Shown one piece after another: positions 54,854 to 64,000 of a stretch of 64,000 bases of DNA; the first letter of the stretch is position 1, and the number at the start of each line of letters is the position of its first letter. A model generated the notes under the pieces. That model did not search any database, was not told where the DNA came from, and saw nothing but the letters and a program-made list of their open reading frames with translations. This DNA is from Paraescarpia echinospica (taxonomy: Eukaryota > Annelida > Polychaeta > Sabellida > Siboglinidae). The translations under genes were made by a program, and so were the position numbers. Location: positions 38,108,868 through 38,172,867 of the forward strand of contig CM034544.1 of the NCBI GenBank assembly GCA_020002185.1. The letters run 5' to 3'.

Positions 54854-57800
54854 TTCCTTCTGTTGTCCTTACTGTACAAGGACATGCACTTCCTTCATCT
54901 TCCTCTGTTTCATATGTGTCGATTCCTTCTGTTGTCCTTGCTGTACATGTACTTGCACTTCCTTCATCTTCCTCTGTTTCATATGTGTCAATTCCTTCTG
55001 TTGTCCTTACTGTACAAGGACTTGCACTTCCTTCATATTCCTCTGTTTCATATGTGTCGATTCTTTCTGTTGTCCTTGCTGTACATGGACTTGCACTTCC
55101 TTCATCTTCCTCTCTTTCATATGTGTCGATTCTTTTTGTTGTCCTTGCTGTACATGTACTTGCACTTCCTTCATCTTCCTCTGTTTCACAAGTGTCGATT
55201 CATTCTGTTGTCCTTGCTATACATGGACTTGTACTTCCTTCATCTTCCTCTCTCTCATCTGTGTCGATTCTTTCTGTTGTCCTTGCTGTACATGGACTTG
55301 TACTTCCTTCATCTTCCTCTGTTTCATATGTGTCGATTCTTTCTGTTGTCCTTGCTGTACATGGACTTGCACTTCCTTCATCTTCCTCTGTTTCATATGT
55401 GTCGATTCCTTCTGTTGTCCTTGCTGTACACGGACTTGCACTTCCTTCATCTTCCTCTGTTTCATATGTGTCGATTCCTTCTGTTGTCCTTACTGTACAT
55501 GGACTTGCACTTCCTTCATCTTCCTCTGTTTCACAAGTGTCAATTCCTTCTGTTGTCCTTGCTGTACATGTACTTGCACTTCCTTCATCTTCCTCTGTTT
55601 CACAAGTGTCAATTCCTTCTGTTGTCCTTACTGTACATGGACTTGCACTTCCTTCATCTTCCTCTGTTTCACAAGTGTCAATTCCTTCTGTTGTCCTTGC
55701 TGTACATGGACTTGCACTTCCTTCATCTTCCTCTGTTTCATATGTGTCGATTCTTTCTGTTGTCCTTGCTGTACATGGACTTGCACTTCCTTCATCTTCC
55801 TCTCTTTCATATGTGTCGATTATTTTTGTTGTCCTTGCTGTACATGTACTTGCACTTCCTTCATCTTCCTCTGTTTCACATGTGTCGATTCTTCTGTTGT
55901 CCTTGCTGTACACGGACTTGCACTTCCTTCATCTTCCTCTGTTTCATATGTGTCGATTCTTCTGTTGTCCTTGCTGTACATGGACTTGCACTTCCTTCAT
56001 CTTCCTCTGTTTCATATGTGTCGATTCTTTCTGTTGTCCTTGCTGTACATGGACTTGCACTTCCTTCATCTTCCTCTGTTTCATATGTGTCGATTCCTTC
56101 TGTTGTCCTTGCTGTACATGTACTTGCACTTCCTTCATCTTCCTCTGTTTCATATGTGTCAATTCCTTCTGTTGTCCTTGCTGTACATGCACTTGCACTT
56201 CCTTCATCTTCCTCTGTTTCATATGTGTCGATTCCTTCTGTTGTCATTGCTGTACATGGACTTGCACTTCCTTCATCTTCCTCTGTTTCATATGTGTCGA
56301 TTCCTTCTGTTGTCCTTACTGTACATGGACTTGCACTTCCTTCATCTTCCTCTGTTTCACAAGTGTCAATTCCTTCTGTTGTCCTTGCTGTACATGTACT
56401 TGCACTTCCTTCATCTTCCTCTGTTTCACAAGTGTCAATTCCTTCTGTTGTCCTTACTGTACATGGACTTGCACTTCCTTCATCTTCCTCTGTTTCACAA
56501 GTGTCAATTCCTTCTGTTGTCCTTGCTGTACATGGACTTGCACTTCCTTCATCTTCCTCTGTTTCATATGTGTCGATTCTTTCTGTTGTCCTTGCTGTAC
56601 ATGGACTTGCACTTCCTTCATCTTCCTCTGTTTCATATGTGTCGATTCTTTCTGTTGTCCTTGCTGTACATGGACTTGCACTTCCTTCATCTTCCTCTGT
56701 TTCACATGTGTCAATTCCTTCTGTTGTTCTTGCTGTACATGGACTTGCACTTCCTTCATCTTCCTCTGTTTCATATGTGTCGATTCCTTCTGTTGTCCTT
56801 GCTGTACATAAACTTGCACTTCCTTCATCTTCCTCTGTTTCATATGTGTCGATTCCTTCTATTGTCCTTGCTGTACATGGATTTGTACTTCCTTCATCTT
56901 CCTCTCTCTCATCTGTGTCGATTCTTTCTGTTGTCCTTGCTGTACATGGACTTGCACTTCCTTCATCTTCCTCTGTTTCATATGTGTCGATTCTTTCTGT
57001 TGTCCTTGCTCTACATGGGCATGCACTTCCTTCATCTTCCTCTGTTTCATATGTGTCGATTCCTTCTGTTGTCCTTGCTCTACATGGACTTGCACTTCCT
57101 TCATCTTCCTCTGTTTCATATGTGTCAATTCCTTCTGTTGTCCTTGCTCTACATGGACTTGCACTTCCTTCATCTTCCACTGTTTCATATGTGTCGATTC
57201 CTTCTGTTGTCCTTGCTCTACATGGGCATGCACTTCCTTCATCTTCCTCTGTTTCATATGTGTCGATTCCTTCTGTTGTCCTTACTGTACATGGACTTGC
57301 ACTTCCTTCTTCTTCCTCTGTTTCACAAGTGTCAATTCCTTCTGTTGTCCTTGCTGTACATGTACTTGCACTTCCTTCATCTTCCTCTGTTTCACAAGTG
57401 TCAATTCCTTCTGTTGTCCTTACTGTACATGGACTTGCACTTCCTTCATCTTCCTCTGTTTCACAAGTGTCAATTCCTTCTGTTGTCCTTGCTGTACATG
57501 GACTTGCACTTCCTTCATCTTCCTCTGTTTCATATGTGTCGATTCTTTCTGTTGTCCTTGCTGTACATGGACTTGCACTTCCTTCATCTTCCTCTCTTTC
57601 ATATGTGTCGATTATTTTTGTTGTCCTTGCTGTACATGTACTTGCACTTCCTTCATCTTCCTCTGTTTCACAAGTGTCGATTCATTCTGTTGTCCTTGCT
57701 ATACATGGACTTGTACTTCCTTCATCTTCCTCTCTCTCATCTGTGTCGATTCTTTCTGTTGTCCTTGCTGTACATGGACTTGTACTTCCTTCATCTTCCT

Positions 57801-59150
57801 CTGTTTCATATGTGTCGATTCTTTCTGTTGTCCTTGCTGTACATGGACTTGCACTTCCTTCATCTTCCTCTGTTTCATATGTGTCGATTCCTTCTGTTGT
57901 CCTTGCTGTACATGTACTTGCACTTCCTTCATCTTCCTCTGTTTCATATGTGTCAATTCCTTCTGTTGTCCTTGCTGTACATGGACTTGCACTTCCTTCA
58001 TCTTCCTCTGTTTCATATGTGTCGATTCCTTCTGTTGTCCTTGCTGTACATGGACTTGCACTTCCTTCATCTTCCTCTGTTTCATATGTGTCGATTCCTT
58101 CTGTTGTCCTTGCTGTACATGGACTTGCACTTCCTTCATCTTCCTCTGTTTCACAAGTGTCAATTCCTTCTGTTGTCCTTGCTGTACATGTACTTGCACT
58201 TCCTTCATCTTCCTCTGTTTCACAAGTGTCAATTCCTTCTGTTGTCCTTACTGTACATGGACTTGCACTTCCTTCATCTTCCTCTGTTTCACAAGTGTCA
58301 ATTCCTTCTGTTGTCCTTGCTGTACATGGACTTGCACTTCCTTCATCTTCCTCTGTTTCATATGTGTCGATTCTTTCTGTTGTCCTTGCTGTACATGGAC
58401 TTGCACTTCCTTCATCTTCCTCTGTTTCATATGTGTCGATTCTTTCTGTTGTCCTTGCTGTACATGGACTTGCACTTCCTTCATCTTCCTCTGTTTCACA
58501 TGTGTCAATTCCTTCTGTTGTTCTTGCTGTACATGGACTTGCACTTCCTTCATCTTCCTCTGTTTCATATGTGTCGATTCCTTCTGTTGTCCTTGCTGTA
58601 CATAAACTTGCACTTCCTTCATCTTCCTCTGTTTCATATGTGTCGATTCCTTCTATTGTCCTTGCTGTACATGGATTTGTACTTCCTTCATCTTCCTCTC
58701 TCTCATCTGTGTCGATTCTTTCTGTTGTCCTTGCTGTACATGGACTTGCACTTCCTTCATCTTCCTCTGTTTCATATGTGTCGATTCTTTCTGTTGTCCT
58801 TGCTCTACATGGGCATGCACTTCCTTCATCTTCCTCTGTTTCATATGTGTCGATTCCTTCTGTTGTCCTTGCTCTACATGGACTTGCACTTCCTTCATCT
58901 TCCTCTGTTTCATATGTGTCAATTCCTTCTGTTGTCCTTGCTCTACATGGACTTGCACTTCCTTCATCTTCCACTGTTTCATATGTGTCGATTCCTTCTG
59001 TTGTCCTTGCTCTACATGGGCATGCACTTCCTTCATCTTCCTCTGTTTCATATGTGTCGATTCTTTCTGTTGTCCTTGCTGTACATGTACTTGCACTTCC
59101 TTCATCTTCCTCTGTTTCATATGTGTCGATTCCTTCTGTTGTCCTGTTGT
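54836..59150. repeat. 69-bp minisatellite, about 62 units, with higher-order repeats
   Basis: Units of 69 bp start 'cttccttcatcttcctctgt'. Single-base variants recur, and a block of 26 units (1794 bp) is duplicated almost exactly: for example 56454-56843 equals 58248-58637. Two 1-bp deletions occur at about 55890 and 55957. Because 69 is a multiple of three and the unit has few stops, several frames on both strands are open for hundreds to about 1480 codons. These are not called as genes. The array separates two gypsy-like elements. Confidence 0.97.
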
Positions 59151-59164
59151 TGTATATATACATC

Positions 59165-60167
59165 TTTTAGCTTTGGCATCTTTGTTGTACGCTCTTTCTT
59201 GTTTCTTCTGGTGATCCTGTAGCTTCACTCTCACCATCCAGGTTCAGAGTTGGTTTGAGAAGTTTGTGTGAAGTGGGAAGGAGAGTTCTTGTTTTTCTGT
59301 TGAAGAATCGCTGTGCAGGGATTGTCCATATTGCCTGGCTTGGTGTGTTGCGATAATTGAGCAGCGCGAGCACTTGACATTGCTCTTTATTCTTCCTCAG
59401 AAGGGATTTGGCTGTCTTTACTGCTGATTCTGCTTTCCCACTTGCTTTGCTGTTGTAAAGACTAGTAGTTCTGTGCTCATAGTCCCATTCTTTGGAAATG
59501 TTCAAGAACGACGTAGAGATGAATTGGGGCCCATTGTCACTTATCACAATACAAGGACAACCGTAGAGTGCAAAATGTGACTTCGGTTTTCTGAAGACAG
59601 TTGATGCCTTTGTATTCTCCAATCTGTCGATTTCCCAGTAATTGCTGAAGTAGTCCACTGTGACTAGAAAATCTTTGCCATCATATTCGAACAGATCTTT
59701 TCCGATTTTCTCCTACTGGCGAGAAGGAAACCCATGACCATAAGTGTCTGCTTTGGCTGATATATATCGTATACATGGCAAGTTTCACAGGTCGAGATGA
59801 AGTGTTTGATGTCACTAGACATGCCTGCCCAGAACAAACACTCTCTGGCTCTCTTGATACATCCTTCTATTCCACCATGGGATGAGTGGACAGCCTTCTT
59901 CATTTCTGGTCGTATGGCAAACGGTACAAGGACGCTCTCGCCTTTGAAAATGATTCCATCTTGGACAGTCATTTCATCCCGAAAGCTGTAGTACGGAGTA
60001 AGTTCAGCAGCCAGCAGTTGTTTTTCTTCTGGCCATCCCTGCATGATGACTGATTTCAACTTCTGGAGGGATTCATCTTTGTCACTTTCGACCTTGAGTC
60101 TGGAGAATCTCTCATCTCTGATCGGCAGAAAACTCACCATGTTCACATGCCCAAATTCTTCTTGCAT
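59165..60167 (-). pseudogene. Gypsy integrase, frameshifted
   Basis: 60167-59664 contains the N-terminal zinc-binding region (HSSHGGIEGCIKRARECLFW, CETCH). After a frameshift near 59710 the catalytic core follows: DYFSNYWEI with the first Asp, ISDNGPQFIS with the second Asp, and GKAESAVKTAK with the Glu, at the D,D-35-E spacing of retroviral-type integrases. Another shift near 59240 moves the C-terminal part to a frame reading HQKKQERAYNKDAKA, which then runs into the minisatellite. Confidence 0.8.
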
Positions 60168-60170
60168 GTT

Positions 60171-60770
60171 TTATGAGGTAGGAAGGTAGGCCCTTGAGAG
60201 GGTGTCAGCAAGGTACATACATTTGCCCTTCTTGTACCTGACAACGACATCATATCCTTGGATACGTAGCATCATGCCTAGAAGACGTCGTGGTGCTGCA
60301 GATAGAGGTTTCTGCAAAATTGCTTCCAGTGGCTTGTGGTTACTTTCAACATTTGCGTGCAGACCAAACGTGTACTGGAGGAATTTCTCCAGTGAGAAAA
60401 TTATGGCCAGCATTTCCTTCTCTATCTGAGCGTATCGAGTTTCTGTTTCGGTCGTGGCACGGCTGGCATAAGCGACGGGTTGGCCTTCCCGTGTCAGAAC
60501 GGCTCCAATTCCTTTCTGCCTGGCATCACACTGAATCGTAAGTTCACGTTCAGGGTTATAGTACATCAGAATCGGAGCTTCGGTAGCAAAGCTGCATCAT
60601 GGGTTGGCGTCCAGTTCCACATCACACCAGCACAAGTAAGCTGTCTAATAGGCTCGAGGATCTCAGATAATTTGGGCATGAATGTTGCCAAGTAGTTGAC
60701 AAACCCACAGACACGTTAAACATCTTCAACATTCACACGCTTCGGCATCTTCAAGATTGCGTCTACTTAC
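60171..60770 (-). pseudogene. Gypsy RT connection region and RNase H
   Basis: 60770-60570 reads CGFVNYLATFMPKLSEILEP (connection), with a stop before it, and WNWTPTHD. From 60566 the RNase H domain is open: TIQCDARQKGIGAVL (catalytic Asp), YASRATTETETRYAQIEKEM (catalytic Glu), VESNHKPLEAIL where Asp is normally found before HKPL, and CMYLADTLSRAY. The third acidic site is therefore changed to Asn. Confidence 0.8.
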
Positions 60771-60779
60771 TCAAGGTCA

Positions 60780-61650
60780 ATCTTGAGGCCTTCATTTGTC
60801 ACCTTATGAACTAGAAAGGTGATATCATTCTTGCGGACTTCCGCTTTGTCTTTGTTCAGCTTCATGCCAACAGATCGACATCTTTGGAGTAGGCCTGTCA
60901 GGTTATTGTTATGATTCAATGTGGCATACTCTGCATCTTCACCTGATCCGTCCACAATGATGTCATCCGCGACCCCAACCACGGGGACTTGACTCTTGAC
61001 ATGGAGACTTGTGGACATACCAGTAAGCATTATTCAGACCTAGTTTGGAGAAACCTTTGCATTTGCCAGCTTGGGGATGATGTCTTCCATCACAGGTAGA
61101 GGATAGTGCTCACGTTTCAGGGCTTTGTTCAACGGGCGAGGATCAAGACAGATGCGAAGATCACCCGATTTCTTAGTAGCGACTACCATAAGACTAATCC
61201 AGTCGGTAGGTTGGTCAACTGGAGTGATCACACCACTTTCTGTCAATCTGCAGAGTTCAGTTTCCCTCGAGACTGCATGGCGATAGGCACTCGACCAGCA
61301 GGATAGGTCACGGGACTTGCGTTTGTGTCTATCTCGAAGTGTGCAGTGCCAGGGAGATTTCCTTGATCATTATCAAAAACATATGCAAAGGTCATGAAAA
61401 TGTCATCTGTTTCAGGAGTGAGTTTCGCCACATTCTCAAACTTGTCATAGTTCACTGTGATTAGACCCATTATCTCGGACGGCTGCGGAATGAGATTTTC
61501 CTCTACAACGAAGAATTCAGTGGAATTCTTCTTCATGTTCGTTGGGTTGCAAATAGTTAGCCGTTTCTTCCCCTTTGGACTTAGAAATATCTTGTTCCAC
61601 ATATGAAGTGAAGTCTTGCACGTGCTCATAGTAGAATCGTCTTTGATATA
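60780..61650 (-). pseudogene. Gypsy protease end and reverse transcriptase with internal deletion
   Basis: 61640-61243 carries the linker after the protease (SEIMGLITVNYDKF, LPGTAHFEID, PAGRVPIAMQS). 61246-61040 carries the RT start: MTESGVITPVDQPTDWISLM, KKSGDLRICLDPRPLNKALK and REHYPLPVMEDIIPKLANAK. After that the expected motif A region is missing, and the frame resumes at PVVGVADDIIVDG (motif C, VADD) at about 60960 and continues GMKLNKDK. Roughly 80-100 codons of palm, including the first catalytic Asp, are deleted at about 61035. Confidence 0.8.
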
Positions 61651-61667
61651 CTTCTGAGGAATAACAT

Positions 61668-61962
61668 TCACAGATGTGCCACAATCAACATATGAAGTGA
61701 AGTCTTGCACGTGCTCATAGTAGAATCGTCTTTGATATACTTCTGAGGAATAACATTCACAGATGCGCCACAATCAACATATGAAGTGAAGTCTTGCACG
61801 TGCTCATAGTAGAATCGTCTTTGATATACTTCTGAGGAATAACATTCACAGATGCGCCACAATCAACATATGAAGTGAAGTCTTGCACGTGCTCATAGTA
61901 GAATCGTCTTTGATATACTTCTGAGGAATAACATTCACAGATGCGCCACAATCAATCTGGAA
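61668..61962 (-). repeat. 89-bp tandem repeat of the protease active-site region
   Basis: Starts at 61668, 61757 and 61846, with a partial fourth repeat. Each unit contains the codons for DCG(A/T)SVNVIPQKYIKDD. Because 89 is not a multiple of three, each unit boundary shifts the frame. The copies differ at only one or two bases. Confidence 0.95.
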
Positions 61963-62069
61963 TGTGTCAACTTTATCATTGATCAGCATCTCTGCTTTGA
62001 TGATCTTCTGCCGCTGTTGTTCTCTCACAGACAGGAGTTGTTCCAAGTCTGAGTCAGGTTGAGTTTCAA

Positions 62070-62827
62070 GCATCATGGACATTCTTGTGTTTCGTTAGAC
62101 ATTTATGTGCAAAATGATTTTTCTTGATACACATTTTGCACGTCTTTCCCCATGCAGGACATAGCTCCTTCTTGAAAGGTTGACTTTTCCCGCAGAACTT
62201 GCAGTTCAATCTCAGTTGTCCTCTTTGTGAGTTACTTGTGATAGCATTGGCCAAATCCTCTTCATGTTCAATTGTACATATTTGATATGCCGTGACCTCT
62301 TCGCATCAGCATATTTCGATGCACTTAGCAAGAGTAAGATATGTTTCTTGCAACAATCGCTTCCTTGTAGCATTGTCGATAATTCCCAGCACAATCCGGT
62401 CTCGCAGGATACTGTCTCTCATACTTGTACACAAATTGCACGTTTGTGACAGGTTGCGCAGAGCAGCCACATAATCTTCCACAGATTCAGCAGATCCTTG
62501 GTTGCGGTTGTTAAACACGTAACGCTTATATATCTCATTGGTCTTTCCGACAAAATGAGCATCAAAACCATCAATGACATCCTTCAAAGTATGTGCATCT
62601 GGAAAACGCATGCCATTATACTGTGTCAGTGCTTCTGGACCAATGGTATGCAGGAATAACGCCCGTTGATACTCGTCCGTTTGACTGTCGATCTTTGCGA
62701 CAATAGTATAGTTTTGCCACAACTGTTTAAACAGTTTCCACTCATCTGCACCGTGTTTTGTATTAAGTGGTGGTGGAGGCTAAATTCTGGCAGGCAACAC
62801 AGTATTTTGAACGTCTTGTTGTGCCAT
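62070..62827 (-). pseudogene. Gypsy gag with zinc knuckle
   Basis: ATG at 62827 (MAQQDVQNTVLPARI), then a TAG at codon 16, then an open part to 62306 (DEWKLFKQLWQNYTIV, DSQTDEYQRALFLHTIGPEA, SAESVEDYVAALRNL), typical of gypsy gag proteins of this group. After a frameshift near 62310, 62254-62066 encodes CKFCGKSQPFKKELCPAWGK followed by CKMCIKKNHFAHKC, a zinc-knuckle pair. It then runs toward the protease. Confidence 0.78.
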
Positions 62828-62869
62828 ATTTGTTCTTTGAACGAGACAGTGCGCAAACGTTCCACATGG

Positions 62870-63660
62870 CCAAAACTACAGTTCGCAGCAATATGCAATT
62901 ATTTCACAACCAGCATATTCATCAACACTGACGTCAAGGCCTCGGGGCGGTAATCATTAAAAGCTGTTACCTTGGATTTCTTCGGAACAGAGATGATAGT
63001 CGCTACTTCGAAACAGACCAGAACAGTGTGCCGATGGAGTGAGTAGTTAAACAGTTATGTGAATACAGGAGCCAGTTCGTCAGCGCTGTGTTTCAATGTG
63101 GAGGTGGGAACATTGTCAGGACCATATGCCTTCCTGCTGATCTGCTGCTGGAAGAGCATCCTCACCTCGCTGCATGCTAAAGGGAGGAGGATGTGACATA
63201 GCAGGGCCGGGTGGGCTGACCGAGACAGGCGTCAAATGTTGACGGTCGAAGCGAGCGTAAAAGTTATTGAGGTTGTCCGGTGTTGCAGAATCACAGCCAG
63301 GAGTGGATGGCTTCTGCTTGTAGCCAGTAACACTTTGCAGGTCAGAGAGCGTGGGTGTTATAGGAAAGGAACTGGCCTTCAAGCTTGCGCCTGTAGTCAG
63401 TCTTAGCTCCCCGTATCGCTCTCTGGGCATCGCACTGGGCTTCCTTGTATAGTGCACGGTAGATACTCCTGAAACCATCCTGTTTCTCTTTCAGCGTGAA
63501 TTTCACCTGATAATTGATGAACCACGGCTTATCGTTGCTGAAAGCATTGACAGACTTCTGTGGAATACATATATCCTGGCAGAAGCTTACGTAATACGTC
63601 ACGGCGTCTGCGTTTTCATAAATGTTTGTGCACGCATGTTCAAATGATAAACAAAACATC
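62870..63660 (-). mobile_element. Non-LTR retrotransposon fragment (linker and RT start)
   Basis: Minus-strand frames read AVTYYVSFCQDICIPQKSV, NDKPWFINYQVKFTLKEKQD, LQSVTGYKQKPST and LNNFYARFDRQH. A frameshift leads to EVRMLFQQQISRKAYGPDNV, DELAPVFT-stop-LFN and VATIISVPKK, with DYRPEALTSV near 62945. This is the endonuclease-to-RT linker and first RT blocks of a family common in fish and invertebrate genomes. Both ends are missing, and stops and a frameshift are present. It abuts the gypsy element. Confidence 0.75.
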
Positions 63661-63790
63661 CAGTTTCAAAACAATGTTTGTTGGCAATACAGCCGAGACG
63701 GGTCGCATCAACCAAAATACCCTTTGATATTCAATTTTGTTTTCCACGTTCAACACGTCATACTTACTGTTAAATTTTATGACGCTGGCA
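63620..63790. repeat. R1 end fragment
   Basis: 'ttcaaatgataaacaaaaca' plus 'tccagtttcaaaacaa' and 'ttttccacgttcaacac' match the R1 ends near 20520-20635 and 40890-40950. Confidence 0.65.
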
Positions 63791-64000
63791 TATTCCGGGT
63801 AGAGGAACATACTGCTTCCCTTTAGTACTGATCAGACGTGTATTTTTCCGAGTTCTCAAGAAGCATATCGTATTACTTACTAATGCTCGGCCACTTGATT
63901 AATTATGAGTGATAAAGAACGCACAAAATCACGATTGTATGCGTTTTAACAAATAACATATGTTGAATAAATACTTCATCCGTTGTAGTTTCTTTGTACA
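63791..64000. other. No feature recognised
   Basis: AT-rich end of the window with no recognisable coding or repeat content. Confidence 0.5.

Larger units (their letters stand above)
59165..62830 (-). mobile_element. Ty3/gypsy LTR retrotransposon interior, inactive
   Basis: On the minus strand the order is gag (62827 downward), zinc knuckle, protease, reverse transcriptase, RNase H and integrase, which is the Ty3/gypsy order. Motifs resemble the invertebrate gypsy group to which the nematode protein K02A2.6 belongs. No LTRs, primer-binding site or polypurine tract could be identified; the 3' part ends at the 69-bp minisatellite and the 5' part abuts a non-LTR fragment. Stops, frameshifts, an internal RT deletion and a tandem repeat in the protease show it is dead. 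Confidence 0.85.

Noticed and set aside
54728..59222. Giant + strand ORFs of 1480 and 1473 codons and minus-strand ORFs of 434 and 493 codons
   Set aside because: They are created by a 69-bp tandem repeat without stops. Several frames on both strands are open at once, composition follows the repeat, and there is no promoter or splice context.
59165..62830. LTRs flanking the gypsy element
   Set aside because: No pair of direct repeats with TG..CA ends was found on either side; both flanks are other elements.

Overview
The window looks like nuclear DNA of a marine invertebrate. The evidence is spliceosomal introns, a mosaic of decayed non-LTR and Ty3/gypsy retrotransposons, abundant microsatellites and coding-like minisatellites, and a tail-domain (CXC) protein family that is repetitive in many invertebrate genomes. 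The style suggests a lophotrochozoan or another non-vertebrate bilaterian, but no taxon can be fixed from the sequence. Nothing bacterial or organellar was seen. Only two host genes are well supported; most other coding signal is transposon debris.

Layout. 0-1.7 kb: a 15-bp minisatellite split by a non-LTR 3' fragment. 1.7-4.7 kb: low-complexity DNA ending in a 55-base poly-G run. 4.7-15.2 kb: a direct tandem duplication of about 5.2 kb; each unit holds a possible small TATA-driven transcript and ends in a perfect AT-rich palindrome. 15.2-20.7 kb: a near full-length CR1-type retrotransposon (ORF1 plus ORF2, both broken) nested in a dispersed repeat here called R1. 20.7-23.8 kb: a second, 5'-truncated CR1 copy nested in another repeat. 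24.9-26.9 kb: a broken gene of a repetitive CXC-tailed protein family. 27.4-28.7 kb: a tRNA-like sequence and two copies of a dispersed repeat.

28.9-38.3 kb: the best host gene. It runs on the + strand with a TATA box, seven exons, a signal peptide, several cysteine-rich EB/EGF-like modules on symmetric phase-1 exons, and poly(A) signals. A CR1-superfamily element with a long intact reverse-transcriptase frame lies antisense in intron 4. 38.6-41 kb: a remnant of exon 4/intron 4 and a third R1 copy.

41-48.4 kb: an unusual accessory block. It has duplicated promoter-like segments, a proline-rich terminal exon (-), a solo CXC domain, minisatellites with 21/24-, 53-, 41-, 63- and 35-bp units, and a compact two-exon gene on the - strand. 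That gene encodes a small nuclear-type protein with a canonical C2HC zinc finger, a PLDLS (CtBP-type) motif and basic stretches. Just upstream lies an array of about 14 same-orientation CTCF-like motifs, followed by nuclear-receptor half-sites.

49.9-53.3 kb: a CR1 3' end, a 33-bp triplet repeat, an unassigned exon-like ORF and a tandem repeat of about 200 bp split by an L2 fragment, mostly within an inverted repeat. 54.1-62.8 kb (-): two decayed Ty3/gypsy-like elements separated by a 4.3-kb, 69-bp-unit minisatellite with higher-order structure. 62.9-63.7 kb: another non-LTR fragment, then an R1-end fragment.

Gene boundaries come from hand translation and splice-site reading; no homology search was run.
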